DNA of 64,000 bases, taken from assembly GCF_017310035.1 (NCBI RefSeq), contig NZ_CP022296.1:186001-250000 (forward strand), in the 5' to 3' direction. Within the stretch, counting starts at the first letter, position 1. Every line of letters begins with the position of its first letter. The notes under the pieces are model-generated. The model saw only the letters and a list, made by a program, of their open reading frames with translations. It was not told the DNA's origin and did not search any database. Positions 36,358-44,996 of this stretch are shown here, one piece after another. A program made the translations under genes and the position numbers. The DNA is from Nocardioides sp. S5. GTDB taxonomy: Bacteria; Actinomycetota; Actinomycetes; Propionibacteriales; Nocardioidaceae.

Positions 36358-36447
36358 TGGCGGTGGCGGTGGGATTTGAACCCACGGTGGGTTTGACCCC
36401 ACACAACATTTCGAGTGTTGCACCTTCGGCCGCTCGGACACGCCACC
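36358..36447 (-). tRNA. tRNA-Ser (anticodon CGA)
   Basis: 90 nt including an encoded CCA. Acceptor stem GGTGGCG/CGCCACC, discriminator G, D arm TCCGAGCGGCCGAAGG, anticodon stem CAACA/TGTTG with loop CTCGAAA giving CGA (decodes UCG), a long variable arm as expected for class II tRNA-Ser, and a T arm ending GGTTCAAATCC. Its 3' end points toward the accessory region on the left, the usual geometry for an integration site. No second copy of the 3' end was found in the window. Confidence 0.95.
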
Positions 36448-36611
36448 GCGCGGAACATTACCGGAGCCCCGCCGCCAGCCTGAAACCGGCGTCGACCCAG
36501 CGAACGGTCCACGGATCGGTGCGGTGCCATGGTCAGGGACGGCGTACGGCGGTAACTTTCGCCGCACGCTTGTGCTCGCGCCTCCGCGAGAGGGAAGGAG
36601 CGTGGCTGACC

Positions 36612-38531
36612 ATGACCGTCGTACGCCGTGTCCGAGATGCTGCAAGGGTCGCGTTGCCCCGGTCGGTGGGTGAGCGGCTGCCCGCCGCCCCGCCGCGGGA
36701 GGTGACCGAGCTCCTCCACGACAAGCGCTTCCAGCGCGCCGTCGCCGAGCAGGCCACCGAGCAGGGGCGACCCGAGGAGGAGGTGTGGTCCGAGGTCAAG
36801 GGCTACCTCCACGAGATGGCCGCCGCCCACGACGACCGCACCTCCCAGGGGTGGGCGCGGATGGGCGAGTGGTTCCTCCGGGCGTACGACGTCCTGGTCG
36901 ACGAGGACGACATGCAGGAGCTCAAGCGGCTCGACCGCTCGCACAGCCTCGCGCTCGCCTTCAGCCACCGCTCCTACCTCGACGGCATGGTGATCCCGAA
37001 CGCCCTGTCGTCGCGGCGGTTCTCGCCGACCTACACCTTCGGCGGCGCCAACCTCAACCTGCCGATCATCGGCACCGTGGCCAGTCGGACCGGGCTGATC
37101 TTCATCCGGCGTTCGACCCAGGAGATCCCGGTCTACCGGCTCGCCCTGCGCTCCTACATCCGCCAGATGGTGAGGAACAAGCGCAACATGGCGTGGTCGA
37201 TCGAGGGCGGCCGCACCCGCACCGGCAAGCTGCGCCCGCCGGTCCACGGCATCCTGAAGTACCTCACCGACACCGTGCAGGACCAAGGCGAAGGGGACGA
37301 GGCACCCGACGTCCAGGTCGTGCCGGTGTCCGTGGTCTACGACCAGCTGCACGAGGTCTCGCTGATGACCGAGGAGTCGCGCGGCGCCAGCAAGACCCCG
37401 GAGGACTGGCGCTGGCTGGTCCGCTTCGCCCGGCTCCAGCGCCAGCGCATGGGACGCGCCTACCTCACCGTCGGCGAGCCGTTCTCCCTGCGCGAGCGGA
37501 TGGATGAGCTCGCTGCCGAGGGCCTCACCGGCCACCAGGCCGTGGAGCGGGTCGCGCTCGACATCTCCCACCGGCTCAACCGCGCCACCCCGGTGACCGT
37601 CACCGCGATCGTCTCGCTGGCCCTGCTCGGCGCCGACCGCGCCCTGACGGTCGACGAGGTGCTCGACACCGTCGAGCCGCTGGCCACCTACATCGATGCG
37701 CGCCAGTGGCCGGTGGCCGGAGCCGCCGACCTCCGGGACCGCTCGACGATCCGCCGGGCGCTGGCCGAGCTGGCGCGCAGCGGGGTGCTGACGGCGTACG
37801 ACCAAGGCAGCGAGCCGGTCTGGAAGATCGGTGACGACCAGCACCTGGTGGCCGCGTTCTACCGCAACACCGTGATCCACATCCTCGTCGAGCGCGCGAT
37901 CGGCGAGCTCGCGCTGCTCACCGTCTCCGAGCTCGAGCCGGACGCCGAGCTGCCGCAGGGCGGCACGCTCCAGGTGGGCTGGGAGGAGGCCAAGCGGATG
38001 CGCGACCTCCTCAAGTTCGAGTTCTTCTTCCCCAGCCGGGCCGGCTTCGAGGACGACCTGCGCACCGAGCTCCAGCTGCTCGTCGGCGAGGACGTCACGG
38101 ACATGACGCCGGACCGTGCGCGCGAGCTCCTGGTGAGTGCGCGACCGCACCTGGCCCACCTGGTGCTGCGGCCGTTCCTCGACGCCTACCTCGTGCTCGC
38201 CGACCGTCTTGCCGACCACGGCGACGCCCCGGTGGGCGACGACGACCTGCTGGCCGACTCGCTGGCCGTCGGCCAGCAGTGGGCGCTGCAGCGGCGGGTG
38301 GCGAGCGCGGAGTCGATCTCGCTGGAGCTCTTCCGCACGGCGCTCGCCCTGGCCCGCCACAAGGGGCTGCTCGAGGGCCGCGACGGGGTGGGCTCGGCAC
38401 GGGAGGCCTTCGCCGCCGAGCTGCGCGACACGGTGCGTCGGGTCAACATCATCGGCGAGATCGCGGCTCACGTGGCGCCTGCGGTGCACCCGCACGCGGT
38501 GCTGCAGCCGCATCACCAGGCGAGCCGGTGA
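36612..38531 (+). CDS. Glycerol-3-phosphate 1-O-acyltransferase (PlsB-like)
   Basis: 639 aa from ATG 36612 with AAGGAG upstream. The acyltransferase core has SHRSYLDG (catalytic HxxxxD), GGANLNLP, GLIFIRRS and IEGGRTRTGKL, the four PlsB blocks, in residues about 110-290. The C-terminal half is a helical domain found in long PlsB proteins. It makes lysophosphatidate from glycerol-3-phosphate and acyl-CoA, the first step of phospholipid and triacylglycerol synthesis. It is followed by HAD-PlsC and WS/DGAT genes with 4-nt overlaps, the order of mycobacterial Rv2482c-Rv2483c-Rv2484c. Confidence 0.9.
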   Translation: MTVVRRVRDAARVALPRSVGERLPAAPPREVTELLHDKRFQRAVAEQATEQGRPEEEVWSEVKGYLHEMAAAHDDRTSQGWARMGEWFLRAYDVLVDEDDMQELKRLDRSHSLALAFSHRSYLDGMVIPNALSSRRFSPTYTFGGANLNLPIIGTVASRTGLIFIRRSTQEIPVYRLALRSYIRQMVRNKRNMAWSIEGGRTRTGKLRPPVHGILKYLTDTVQDQGEGDEAPDVQVVPVSVVYDQLHEVSLMTEESRGASKTPEDWRWLVRFARLQRQRMGRAYLTVGEPFSLRERMDELAAEGLTGHQAVERVALDISHRLNRATPVTVTAIVSLALLGADRALTVDEVLDTVEPLATYIDARQWPVAGAADLRDRSTIRRALAELARSGVLTAYDQGSEPVWKIGDDQHLVAAFYRNTVIHILVERAIGELALLTVSELEPDAELPQGGTLQVGWEEAKRMRDLLKFEFFFPSRAGFEDDLRTELQLLVGEDVTDMTPDRARELLVSARPHLAHLVLRPFLDAYLVLADRLADHGDAPVGDDDLLADSLAVGQQWALQRRVASAESISLELFRTALALARHKGLLEGRDGVGSAREAFAAELRDTVRRVNIIGEIAAHVAPAVHPHAVLQPHHQASR

Positions 38532-39961
38532 GCGGGCTCTCGGCCGCCGCGCAGGAGGCGATCGAGGCGATCGAGGCCGGTCCCCAGGGGCCGACGGTGG
38601 GCGCCTTCTTCGACCTCGACGGCACCCTCGTCGCGGGATACACCGCTGCCACGTTCTACGGCGACCGGCTCAAGGGCCGCGACGTGTCGCCGGCCGAGTT
38701 CCTGCGCACCGTCGTGACGGCGGTCGACGGCGAGCTCGGCGGCGACCCGACCCGCATCGCGCACGTCGCCTTCTCCGCGATGCGCGGGGAGTCCGAGGAG
38801 GCCTTCGCCGACCTCGGCGAGCGGCTCTTCCGCTCCAAGATCGCCGGCACTATCCGCCGGGAGTCCCGCGCGCTGGTGATGGCCCACCAGCGCGCCGGCC
38901 ACACGGTCGCGGTGGCGTCCGCGGCGACGAGGTACCAGATCGCCCCGGTCGCCCGGGACCTCGGCGTCGAGCACCTCGTCTGCACGCAGCTCGTGGTCGA
39001 GGACGGCCAGTTCACCGGCGCCACCGACGGACCGATGCTGTGGGGCCGCCACAAGGCGAGCGGCGTACGCGCCTTCGCCCGCGAGCACGGCGTCGACCTC
39101 GCCGACTCCTACGCCTACGGCAACGGCTACGAGGACGTCGCCTTCCTCTCGTCCGTCGGGCACCCGACCGCGCTCAACCCGCACCGCGACCTCCGCGCCG
39201 CGGCCGCCCGCCTCGGCTGGCCGGTGCTCGACCTCTCCGACCCGGTCGGCGGCTCGCTCGTCGCGGCCGGTCGTACGGCGGCGGCGCTGGCCGGCATGAA
39301 CACCGGCGTCGTCGCCGGGCTGGCCTACGGCCTGGCCCGACGCGACGCCCACGAGGGCCGCAACCTCGCGGTCAAGCTCGCCACCTCGCTGCCGATGGCG
39401 CTGGCGGGCGTGGAGGTCGAGGTGCAGAACCGCGAGCGCCTCTGGACCCACCGCCCGGCCATCTTCGTGGCCAACCACCAGAGCGCGCTCGACATCCCGG
39501 TCCTGGGCAACCTCCTCGAGCGCGACTTCACCATCGTGGCCAAGAAGGAGGCCCGCTGGGACCCGCGCACCTTCGTCGGCTCGCTCGTCATCGACCCGGC
39601 GTGGATCGACCGGTCCGACTCCGCCTCGGCCCGCGCGACCCTCGACGGGGTCGTGGAGCGGATCCGCGGCGGCACCTCGCTGATGATCTTCCCCGAGGGC
39701 ACCCGTTCGGCGACGCCGGTGCTCGGCCCCTTCCGCAAGGGCGCCTTCCACCTCGCCGCGCAGGCCGGCGTGCCGGTGGTGCCCATCGTGCTGCGCAACA
39801 CCGGCGAGCTGATGCGGCGCAGCTCCCTGGTGCTCAACCCCGGCGTCGTCGACGTGTGCGTGCTGGAGCCCGAGACCGACTGGAGCGTCGACGACATGAG
39901 CGAGCGCATCGCCGCCCTGCACGCCAAGTTCGAGGAGACGCTCGCGAGGTGGCCGGCATGA
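38528..39961 (+). CDS. Fused HAD hydrolase / 1-acylglycerol-3-phosphate acyltransferase
   Basis: 477 aa from GTG 38528, overlapping the previous stop by 4 nt. N-terminal HAD (SerB-like) phosphatase domain, residues about 20-230: FFDLDGTL nucleophile motif, ASAATRYQ and YGNGYEDVAF. C-terminal PlsC domain, residues about 290-470: NHQSALD (catalytic His/Asp), FPEGTRS and VPVVPIVLRNTG. The fusion could make phosphatidate and also act on a phosphate ester, perhaps giving diacylglycerol for the next enzyme. HAD-PlsC fusions of this order are known in actinobacteria. HAD substrate unknown. Confidence 0.9.
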   Translation: MSGLSAAAQEAIEAIEAGPQGPTVGAFFDLDGTLVAGYTAATFYGDRLKGRDVSPAEFLRTVVTAVDGELGGDPTRIAHVAFSAMRGESEEAFADLGERLFRSKIAGTIRRESRALVMAHQRAGHTVAVASAATRYQIAPVARDLGVEHLVCTQLVVEDGQFTGATDGPMLWGRHKASGVRAFAREHGVDLADSYAYGNGYEDVAFLSSVGHPTALNPHRDLRAAAARLGWPVLDLSDPVGGSLVAAGRTAAALAGMNTGVVAGLAYGLARRDAHEGRNLAVKLATSLPMALAGVEVEVQNRERLWTHRPAIFVANHQSALDIPVLGNLLERDFTIVAKKEARWDPRTFVGSLVIDPAWIDRSDSASARATLDGVVERIRGGTSLMIFPEGTRSATPVLGPFRKGAFHLAAQAGVPVVPIVLRNTGELMRRSSLVLNPGVVDVCVLEPETDWSVDDMSERIAALHAKFEETLARWPA

Positions 39962-41370
39962 GTGCCGCGGAGGATTTCGAGCGCTGGGGCGGAGCGGCCG
40001 CCTGGTCGGTCGGTGCCGAGCTCACGTCGATGCAGACCCTGCTCTGGCGCGCGGAGCGCCACCCCGTCCAGTCGTCCACCACGACCGTGGTGATCGACCT
40101 CGACCGGGCGCCGGACTGGAAGCGCTTCGTCGCGGCGACCGAGTGGGGCACCGGGCTCGTACGCCGCCTGCGCCAGCGCGTCGTGGACCCGGTCGTGCCG
40201 ACCGCGCCGCCGACGTGGGCCGACGACCCGACCTTCGACCTCGGCTACCACCTCCGCCGTGAGCGCGTCTCGAGCCGCGAGGAGATGCTCGCCCAGGCCG
40301 CCCAGGTCGCGCTGCGTCCCTTCGACCGCTCCCGCCCGCTCTGGGAGGGCGTCCTCTACGAGGGCGTGCCCGTCGAGGGCGGGGAGGGGGCGGCGTACGT
40401 CCTCAAGATCCACCACGCGCTCGCCGACCCCCTCGGCATCGTGCAGCTGCTGTCCATGCTCCAGTCGGGCCGCCGCGCCCACACCGCGCGCAAGCCGCTC
40501 GGCGACGAGGTGGCCGCGCCCGTGGGTGTCGACGGCGTCGAGCTTGCGGTGGCCGGCCTGCGCGCCGACGTCTCCACGCTCCCCGACCTCGCCCGCACGA
40601 GCGTGCGCACGCTCGGCCACGCGGCCGTCCGTCCGCAGGCGGTCGTGGCGTCGGCGCTGCGCTACGGCGCGTCGGTGCGCCGGCTCCTGACCCAGACCGA
40701 GCGGCCCTCGCCCGAGCTGTCCCCGCGCACCGGCAAGAAGTGGACCTTCCTGACCTTCGAGGCACCGCTGGAGCCGCTGCGCACGGTCGCCCGGCAGGGC
40801 GGCGGCACCCTCGACGACGCCGCGGTCGCGCTGGTGCTCGGCGGGCTGCGCCGCTACCACGCACGACGGGGCAGCGACGTGCGTGAGCTGCCGGTCGGCG
40901 TACGCGTCTCCCTCGACCGCGCCGACGACCTCGGCAACCGCTTCGCACAGGCCCTGATCTCCGGCCCGCTGGCCATCGAGGACCCGGTCGACCGGGTCGC
41001 GGCCGTGCGGGGCGAGGTGCTGTCGCTGCACACCGAGCGTGCGCTGGAGGTGCTCGACGCTGCGGCTCCGGTCGTGAACCGGATGCCCGCCTTCGTCGGT
41101 GCCTCGGCACTGCGCACCGCCGTCCCGCCCGACGCCTTCGTGCTGACGCTGCCCGGCCCGCCGCGCAAGCGCTTCATGGCCGGCGCCGAGGTGCAGGGGA
41201 TGTACGTCCTCGGGCCACTGCCCGGCGCCGCGCTGACCGTGTGCCTGGTGACCGTCGGCGACACCGCGTGCATCGGGGTCAACGTCGACGCCAGCGCCGT
41301 CGCCGACCTCCGCGGGCTGGAGGAGTGCCTGGCCGAGGGCGTCGAGGAGCTCGTCTCGGCGGGAAGGTAG
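39958..41370 (+). CDS. Wax ester synthase / diacylglycerol acyltransferase (WS/DGAT)
   Basis: 470 aa from ATG 39958, overlapping the HAD-PlsC stop. The condensing motif IHHALADPLG (HHxxxD, followed by Pro instead of the usual Gly) is near residue 157; the C-terminal block LTLPGPPRKRFMAGAEVQGM and PLPGAALTVCLVTVGD is typical of the WS/DGAT family. It esterifies diacylglycerol or fatty alcohols with acyl-CoA at the membrane or lipid-body surface. The operon thus encodes steps from glycerol-3-phosphate toward storage lipid. The G-to-P change after the catalytic Asp is an oddity. Confidence 0.87.
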   Translation: MSAAEDFERWGGAAAWSVGAELTSMQTLLWRAERHPVQSSTTTVVIDLDRAPDWKRFVAATEWGTGLVRRLRQRVVDPVVPTAPPTWADDPTFDLGYHLRRERVSSREEMLAQAAQVALRPFDRSRPLWEGVLYEGVPVEGGEGAAYVLKIHHALADPLGIVQLLSMLQSGRRAHTARKPLGDEVAAPVGVDGVELAVAGLRADVSTLPDLARTSVRTLGHAAVRPQAVVASALRYGASVRRLLTQTERPSPELSPRTGKKWTFLTFEAPLEPLRTVARQGGGTLDDAAVALVLGGLRRYHARRGSDVRELPVGVRVSLDRADDLGNRFAQALISGPLAIEDPVDRVAAVRGEVLSLHTERALEVLDAAAPVVNRMPAFVGASALRTAVPPDAFVLTLPGPPRKRFMAGAEVQGMYVLGPLPGAALTVCLVTVGDTACIGVNVDASAVADLRGLEECLAEGVEELVSAGR

Positions 41371-41396
41371 CCGAGACCCACGCCTAGAGTGGCGAG

Positions 41397-42686
41397 GTGA
41401 AGACCTGGTGGCGGGGCGCGCAGCTCCGCGAGTCGATGTGGTTCGTCCCCGGCGTGATGGTGGTGGCCGCGATCGTGCTCGCCCAGGGCGTCATCGTCCT
41501 GGACCTGTGGCTCGACTCGCGGACGCTCGAGGTGCTGCCGGACTCGTTCCTGCTCGGTGTCGAGGGCAGCCGTGGGATCCTCGTCGCGATCGGGGGCTCG
41601 GTCCTCGCCGTGGCCGCCACCACCTTCTCGATCACGATGTCGGTGATCGCGACCGCGTCGTCGACCTACGGCCCGCGGCTGGTGCGCAACTTCATGTCCG
41701 ACCGCAGCAACCAGCGGGTGCTGGGGCTCTTCGTCGGCACGTTCGTCTACTGCCTGATGGTGCTGCGCCGTGTCCAGGGCGCCTCCGACGGCATCACCTT
41801 CGTGCCGCACGTCGCGGTCTACGGGGCGCTGCTCCTCGCCCTCGCCAGCGTCGCGGCGCTGGTCTACTTCCTGCACCACATCTCCGACGTCATCCAGGTC
41901 GCGACGCTCGTGCGGCGGGTCCGTGCCGAGCTCGAGTCCGCGGTCGACGACCTCTACGGGGACGCCGCCGACGACCGGGTCCCCGCCGCTGCCCTCGCCG
42001 GCGCGGAGGCCGACGTCCTCGCGCCCCGCTCGGGCTTCGTGACCCTCGTCGACGTCCCGGGCCTGGTGCGCGCCGCGACCGGTGTGGGCGTGGCCGAGCT
42101 CGTCGCCACGCCGGGGACGCACGTGATGGCGGGCGAGCCGCTGGCGCGGGTGAGCGGTGACGCCGAGGGCATGAGCCGGGTCGTGTGCGACCACGTGCGC
42201 GTCGGCGACACCCGCACCCCGGCGCAGGACGTCGAGTTCGCCGTGCAGCAGCTGGTCGAGATGGCGGTGCGCGCGGTGTCGCCGTCGACGAACGACCCCT
42301 ACACCGCACGCAACGTGGTGGAGGAGCTCGCCTGCGGGCTGGTCCCGGCGATGCGGCACCCCGCACCGGGCGACGGGTGGGCCGACGACGCCGGTGTCGT
42401 GCGCCTGGTGTGGCGGCTGCCGTCCGGAGCCGAGCTAGTGGACCTGGTGTTCGACGACCTCAGGCTGTACGCCGCCGGGGACCCCGAGGTCGTGAAGGCC
42501 GCGCTGCGCTTGGCCGGTCGGCTCGCGCGGGTCGCGGGGCCCGAGACCGCCGCGCGCGTCCGGACGCAGGTGGACGAGCTCCTGGCCGCCGCCGAGCGTG
42601 AGGGCACGTCACCCTTCGACCTCGAGCGCCTGCGCGCCAGCCGTGATCAGCTGGTGCTCGGCGCCTCGGACGTCGACCCGATGTAG
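41397..42686 (+). CDS. DUF2254 integral membrane protein
   Basis: 429 aa from GTG 41397. Four transmembrane helices in the N-terminal 165 residues (MWFVPGVMVVAAIVLAQGVI, ILVAIGGSVLAVAATTFSIT, LGLFVGTFVYCLMVLRRV, VAVYGALLLALASVAALVYF) and the family block FSITMSVIATASSTYGPRLV. A soluble C-terminal region of about 260 residues follows, with AVSPSTNDPYTA conserved. Function unknown. The last 40 nt overlap the end of the convergent GNAT gene. Confidence 0.85.
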   Translation: MKTWWRGAQLRESMWFVPGVMVVAAIVLAQGVIVLDLWLDSRTLEVLPDSFLLGVEGSRGILVAIGGSVLAVAATTFSITMSVIATASSTYGPRLVRNFMSDRSNQRVLGLFVGTFVYCLMVLRRVQGASDGITFVPHVAVYGALLLALASVAALVYFLHHISDVIQVATLVRRVRAELESAVDDLYGDAADDRVPAAALAGAEADVLAPRSGFVTLVDVPGLVRAATGVGVAELVATPGTHVMAGEPLARVSGDAEGMSRVVCDHVRVGDTRTPAQDVEFAVQQLVEMAVRAVSPSTNDPYTARNVVEELACGLVPAMRHPAPGDGWADDAGVVRLVWRLPSGAELVDLVFDDLRLYAAGDPEVVKAALRLAGRLARVAGPETAARVRTQVDELLAAAEREGTSPFDLERLRASRDQLVLGASDVDPM

Positions 42687-43132
42687 CAGAGCATCCGGTG
42701 GTCGGTGCCCTCCTCGATGGTGCGGAAGCCGTGCCGCTCGTAGAAGCGGCGGGTGTCGGCGTCGACCTCGTCGACGTTGATGTGCATCTCGGGCGACCCA
42801 AGCTCGCGCACGATCCGTCGTGACAGCTCCAGCAGCTGCGTGCCGATGCCCTGGTCACGCAGGTCCGGCACGACGTAGAGCTCCTCGAGCTGCGACACCG
42901 GGCCGTCGAACCAGATGGCGGGTCGCAGGCTGAGCAGCGCGAACCCCACCGCACCGCGTACGTCGTCCTCGGCGAGCACCGCCACGATCCCGTCGAGCCC
43001 CAGCAGCCGCGCGAAGCGGACGCCCAGCACCTCGGCGTCGTCGGTCTCGGACTCGAACTCGGTGTTGAAGTCCCACAGCAGCCGGCCGAGCACCTCGGCG
43101 TCGGCGGCGGTGGCGCGGCGGACGGTGGTCAC
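42647..43132 (-). CDS. GNAT-family N-acetyltransferase
   Basis: 161 aa from GTG 43132, whose GTGA overlaps the tadA stop; the longer frame upstream lies inside tadA. GNAT core with LEELYVVPDLRDQGIGTQLL, the acetyl-CoA-binding R/Q-x-x-G-x-G/A block, and VDEVDADTRRFYERHGFRTI. Substrate unknown. Third gene of the tadA operon. Confidence 0.85.
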   Translation of the reverse strand: MTTVRRATAADAEVLGRLLWDFNTEFESETDDAEVLGVRFARLLGLDGIVAVLAEDDVRGAVGFALLSLRPAIWFDGPVSQLEELYVVPDLRDQGIGTQLLELSRRIVRELGSPEMHINVDEVDADTRRFYERHGFRTIEEGTDHRMLCYIGSTSEAPSTS

Positions 43133-43605
43133 CTGGCGTCCGGTGAGCGATGGCGGGAGAAGAACTCGTCCAGCAGCGCCGTGGACTCCGCGGCCAGCAC
43201 GCCGGTGACCACCTCGGGCCGGTGGTTGAGCCGACGGTCGCGCACGACGTCCCACAGCGACCCGACGGCGCCCAGCTTGTCGTCGTACGCCCCGAAGACG
43301 ACGCGGTCCACCCGCGCCAGGACGAGCGCGCCGGCGCACATCGTGCAGGGCTCGAGGGTGACGACGAGCGTGCACCCGGTGAGCCGCCACTCACCGCGGG
43401 CGGCCGCCGCCGCCCGCAGCGCGACGACCTCCGCGTGGCCGGTCGGGTCGGCGTCGGACTCGCGGGTGTTGCGGCCGGTGCCGATGACGGTGCCGTCGGC
43501 GTCGAGGACGACCGCGCCGACAGGTACGTCGTCGCCGGCCAGCGCGGTGCGCGCCTCGGTGAGGGCCAGGCGCATGGCGCCGTCCCAGGTGTCCACGCGC
43601 GTCAT
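43129..43605 (-). CDS. tadA: tRNA adenosine(34) deaminase TadA
   Basis: 158 aa. Zinc-dependent deaminase with [11 protein letters not shown] (HAE: zinc His and catalytic Glu) and PCTMCAG (two zinc Cys). It converts A34 to inosine in tRNA-Arg(ACG); [16 protein letters not shown] is typical of TadA rather than free-base deaminases. It overlaps the genes on both sides by 4 nt. The neighbouring TadA-associated protein gene supports the assignment. Confidence 0.92.
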   Translation of the reverse strand: MTRVDTWDGAMRLALTEARTALAGDDVPVGAVVLDADGTVIGTGRNTRESDADPTGHAEVVALRAAAAARGEWRLTGCTLVVTLEPCTMCAGALVLARVDRVVFGAYDDKLGAVGSLWDVVRDRRLNHRPEVVTGVLAAESTALLDEFFSRHRSPDAR

Positions 43606-44087
43606 GCCGAGGTCAGGCCCACGGCGTCGTCGAAGAGCTCGCCGAAGCCGAGGCGGCGGGCGATGTCGGACAGCACCTCGTCGGGGTAGGCCTCGACGTC
43701 ATCGAGCAGCGCGCCCATGTCGATCGCGTGCAGGCCGAGGTCGGCGAGGAGGTCGAGGTCGCCCGCGGGCACCTGGATGTCGTCGTCCTCCGGGGGCGGG
43801 AGGCCGAGGAAGTCCATCGCCGACTGGGCCAGCTCCCACTCGTCGGCGGCGGTGACGTCGGAGAGCAGCACGCGGGTCGTGGTGCGGTCGACCCGGACGA
43901 GCACGAAGAAGTCCTCGTCGACCGCGACCATGCCGACTGCCCCGGACTCACCCGACACGTGGCGCAGCGCATGGCTCAGTGCCTCGATGCTCTCGAAGGC
44001 CGGTGGGGCGATGTCCTGCACCTGCCAGGCGCCGTCCTCGACGAACGCGGCCAGCGCGAAGTCGATCTCGCCGCTCTGCTCGGACAT
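43602..44087 (-). CDS. tRNA adenosine deaminase-associated protein
   Basis: 161 aa, acidic, from ATG 44087; the frame is open upstream but overlaps the upp promoter region. It contains [19 protein letters not shown] and [32 protein letters not shown], features of the small actinobacterial family always found beside tadA. Molecular role unknown. First gene of the operon, divergent from upp across 111 bp. Confidence 0.85.
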   Translation of the reverse strand: MSEQSGEIDFALAAFVEDGAWQVQDIAPPAFESIEALSHALRHVSGESGAVGMVAVDEDFFVLVRVDRTTTRVLLSDVTAADEWELAQSAMDFLGLPPPEDDDIQVPAGDLDLLADLGLHAIDMGALLDDVEAYPDEVLSDIARRLGFGELFDDAVGLTSA

Positions 44088-44198
44088 GACCGGCCTCCCC
44101 ACCGTCAATCGGACATCCAATGTCGCAGAAACCACAGGGTCCGCCAACCCTCTCGCGGGAGCGATCCGCCGGGACCCGGACCCACTAGGGTGAGCGCC

Positions 44199-44840
44199 AT
44201 GCGCCTGCACGTGGTGAACCACCCCCTCGTCTCCCACAAGCTCACCGTCCTCCGCGACGAGAACACCGACTCGCCGACCTTCCGCCGGCTGACCGACGAG
44301 CTCGTGACGCTCCTGGCCTACGAGGCGACCCGCGAGGTGCGCGTCGACCCGATGGACATCATCACGCCGGTCGGTCCGACCACGGGCGTCTACCTCGCCC
44401 AGCCCAAGCCGATGGTCGTCCCGATCCTGCGCGCCGGGCTCGGCATGCTCGACGGCATGATGCGGCTCCTGCCGACGGCTGAGGTCGGCTTCCTCGGCAT
44501 GGTGCGCAACGAGGAGACGCTCGAGGCGTCGACGTACGCCGAGCGCCTCCCCGAGGACCTGTCCGGGCGTCAGTGCTACGTCCTCGACCCCATGCTCGCC
44601 ACCGGCGGCACGCTGGCCGCCGCGATCCGCTTCCTCACCGACCGCGGCGCCGACGACATCACCGCGATCTGCCTGCTCGTCGCCCCCGAGGGCGTGGCCA
44701 ACCTGGAGAAGGGCCTCGAGGGCCTCGACGTCCCGGTCACGGTCGTCACGGCCGCGCAGGACGAGAAGCTCAACGAGAAGGGCTACATCGTCCCGGGCCT
44801 CGGCGACGCCGGCGACCGGCTGTACGGCGTCGCGCACTGA
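44199..44840 (+). CDS. upp: Uracil phosphoribosyltransferase
   Basis: 213 aa from ATG 44199. Makes UMP from uracil and PRPP (pyrimidine salvage). PRPP-binding loop [13 protein letters not shown], the N-terminal [16 protein letters not shown], and the uracil-binding C-terminal block [15 protein letters not shown] are all present. Full length and intact. Lies divergently beside the tadA operon. Confidence 0.97.
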   Translation: MRLHVVNHPLVSHKLTVLRDENTDSPTFRRLTDELVTLLAYEATREVRVDPMDIITPVGPTTGVYLAQPKPMVVPILRAGLGMLDGMMRLLPTAEVGFLGMVRNEETLEASTYAERLPEDLSGRQCYVLDPMLATGGTLAAAIRFLTDRGADDITAICLLVAPEGVANLEKGLEGLDVPVTVVTAAQDEKLNEKGYIVPGLGDAGDRLYGVAH

Positions 44841-44852
44841 CCCCACCGTCTC

Positions 44853-44959
44853 GGTGGTCGAGTAGCGAGCCTCCTTCCCCCGGTGGTCGAGTAGCCCAAC
44901 CTCCTTCCGCCGGTGGTCGAGCAGCCGGAGCGAGGGACGAGCGACGGCGTATCGAGACC
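44853..44959. repeat. TGGTCGAG-type dispersed repeats, tandem array
   Basis: GGTGGTCGAG(T/C)AGC occurs at 44853, 44882 and 44912, about 29-30 bp apart, with CCTCCTTCC between the first pair and between the second. The third unit extends to GTATCGAGACC at 44959, giving a full-length unit with imperfect inverted ends. Another full unit lies inside the next gene at 45815-45860. These look like the REP-like repeats scattered in related actinobacterial genomes. Confidence 0.75.
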
Positions 44960-44996
44960 GGGGCCGTTGTCGGACCCCTCATCTAGAGTCGAACGC

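Noticed and set aside
36252..38516. A 754-codon minus-strand open frame opposite the PlsB-like gene
   Set aside because: Runs through the tRNA gene and antisense to conserved acyltransferase motifs; no domain of its own.
44853..44930. CRISPR-like periodic repeats near upp
   Set aside because: Only three units, spacer-like parts are themselves repeated, there are no cas genes, and the unit matches a dispersed REP-like sequence found again in the HNH gene.
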